From positions 15,572,564-15,636,563 of the forward strand of contig CM044957.1 of NCBI GenBank assembly GCA_024516035.1: 64,000 bases of DNA, in the 5' to 3' direction. The notes under the pieces are model-generated. The model saw only the letters and a list, made by a program, of their open reading frames with translations, did no database searches and was not told where the DNA came from. The translations under genes and the position numbers were made by a program. The DNA is from Bactericera cockerelli (lineage: Eukaryota; Arthropoda; Insecta; Hemiptera; Triozidae). This document shows, in pieces, positions 63,962-64,000 of this stretch. Each line of letters opens with the position of its first letter. The stretch's first letter is position 1.

Positions 63962-64000
63962 AAACTAAGAAAGCTTGTATCTCACTACAATGTATAAGAA

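Overview
The window is repeat-rich, AT-rich, non-coding-looking DNA from an invertebrate animal, most likely an arthropod. The clues are an animal-type Helitron, Pol III SINEs with tRNA or 5S rRNA heads, LINE 3' tails, many MITEs and foldback elements, and abundant TACCTACCTA-type microsatellite DNA. I cannot name the species. I see no intact conserved host gene. A few short stretches look like single exons next to plausible splice signals, and they are listed with low confidence.

Layout. 1-6092: the right part of an autonomous Helitron (N-terminal lysine/glutamate-rich repeats, Cys-rich domain, HUH Rep nuclease with the Y2 motif, PIF1-type helicase). It is split into three overlapping frames by two apparent single-base losses and is followed by a 110-bp tandem array. 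6-15 kb: AT-rich spacer with two members of a palindrome-ended repeat family, a SINE, a duplicated TACGTA-rich block and a LINE tail. 15-17 kb: a TA-flanked MITE, then a TA-flanked pogo/Tigger-like element that keeps the end of a transposase. 17.7-22.5 kb: dense SINE/MITE cluster with two 5S-rRNA-derived SINEs, one nested in a hAT-like MITE, both with perfect target-site duplications, plus a short non-autonomous Helitron. 23.5-27 kb: foldback element, LINE protein remnant and LINE tail. 28.4-30.0 kb: a 1,558-bp element with perfect terminal inverted repeats, a perfect 8-bp target duplication and a dense array of GTGGACTA/GTGGACCA motifs. 30-41 kb: mostly empty AT-rich DNA with scattered SINEs, a third 5S SINE with a target duplication and a minisatellite. 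41-54.5 kb: Gly- and Thr-type tRNA SINEs, two copies of an 865-bp palindromic element, and two copies of an element built from CTCGGAGAC motifs. 54.9-56.0 kb: a 21-bp minisatellite that leaves five of six reading frames open. 60.4-60.9 kb: a long near-perfect inverted repeat. 62.6 kb: a perfect 65-bp tandem duplication. 63.3-64 kb: an inverted copy of the palindrome-ended repeat.

How the parts relate. The only protein machinery visible is the Helitron (Rep nuclease plus helicase) and decayed fragments of a pogo-like transposase and a LINE reverse transcriptase. Everything else is non-autonomous and would depend on enzymes encoded elsewhere: SINEs on LINE reverse transcriptase (their tails resemble LINE tails here), TA-flanked foldbacks on Tc1/mariner/pogo transposases, the 8-bp-TSD element on an unidentified transposase. 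The best leads are the 28.4-30.0 kb element with its motif array and candidate first exon, the 5S-rRNA-derived SINE family, the CTCGGAG element family and the 60.4 kb inverted repeat.
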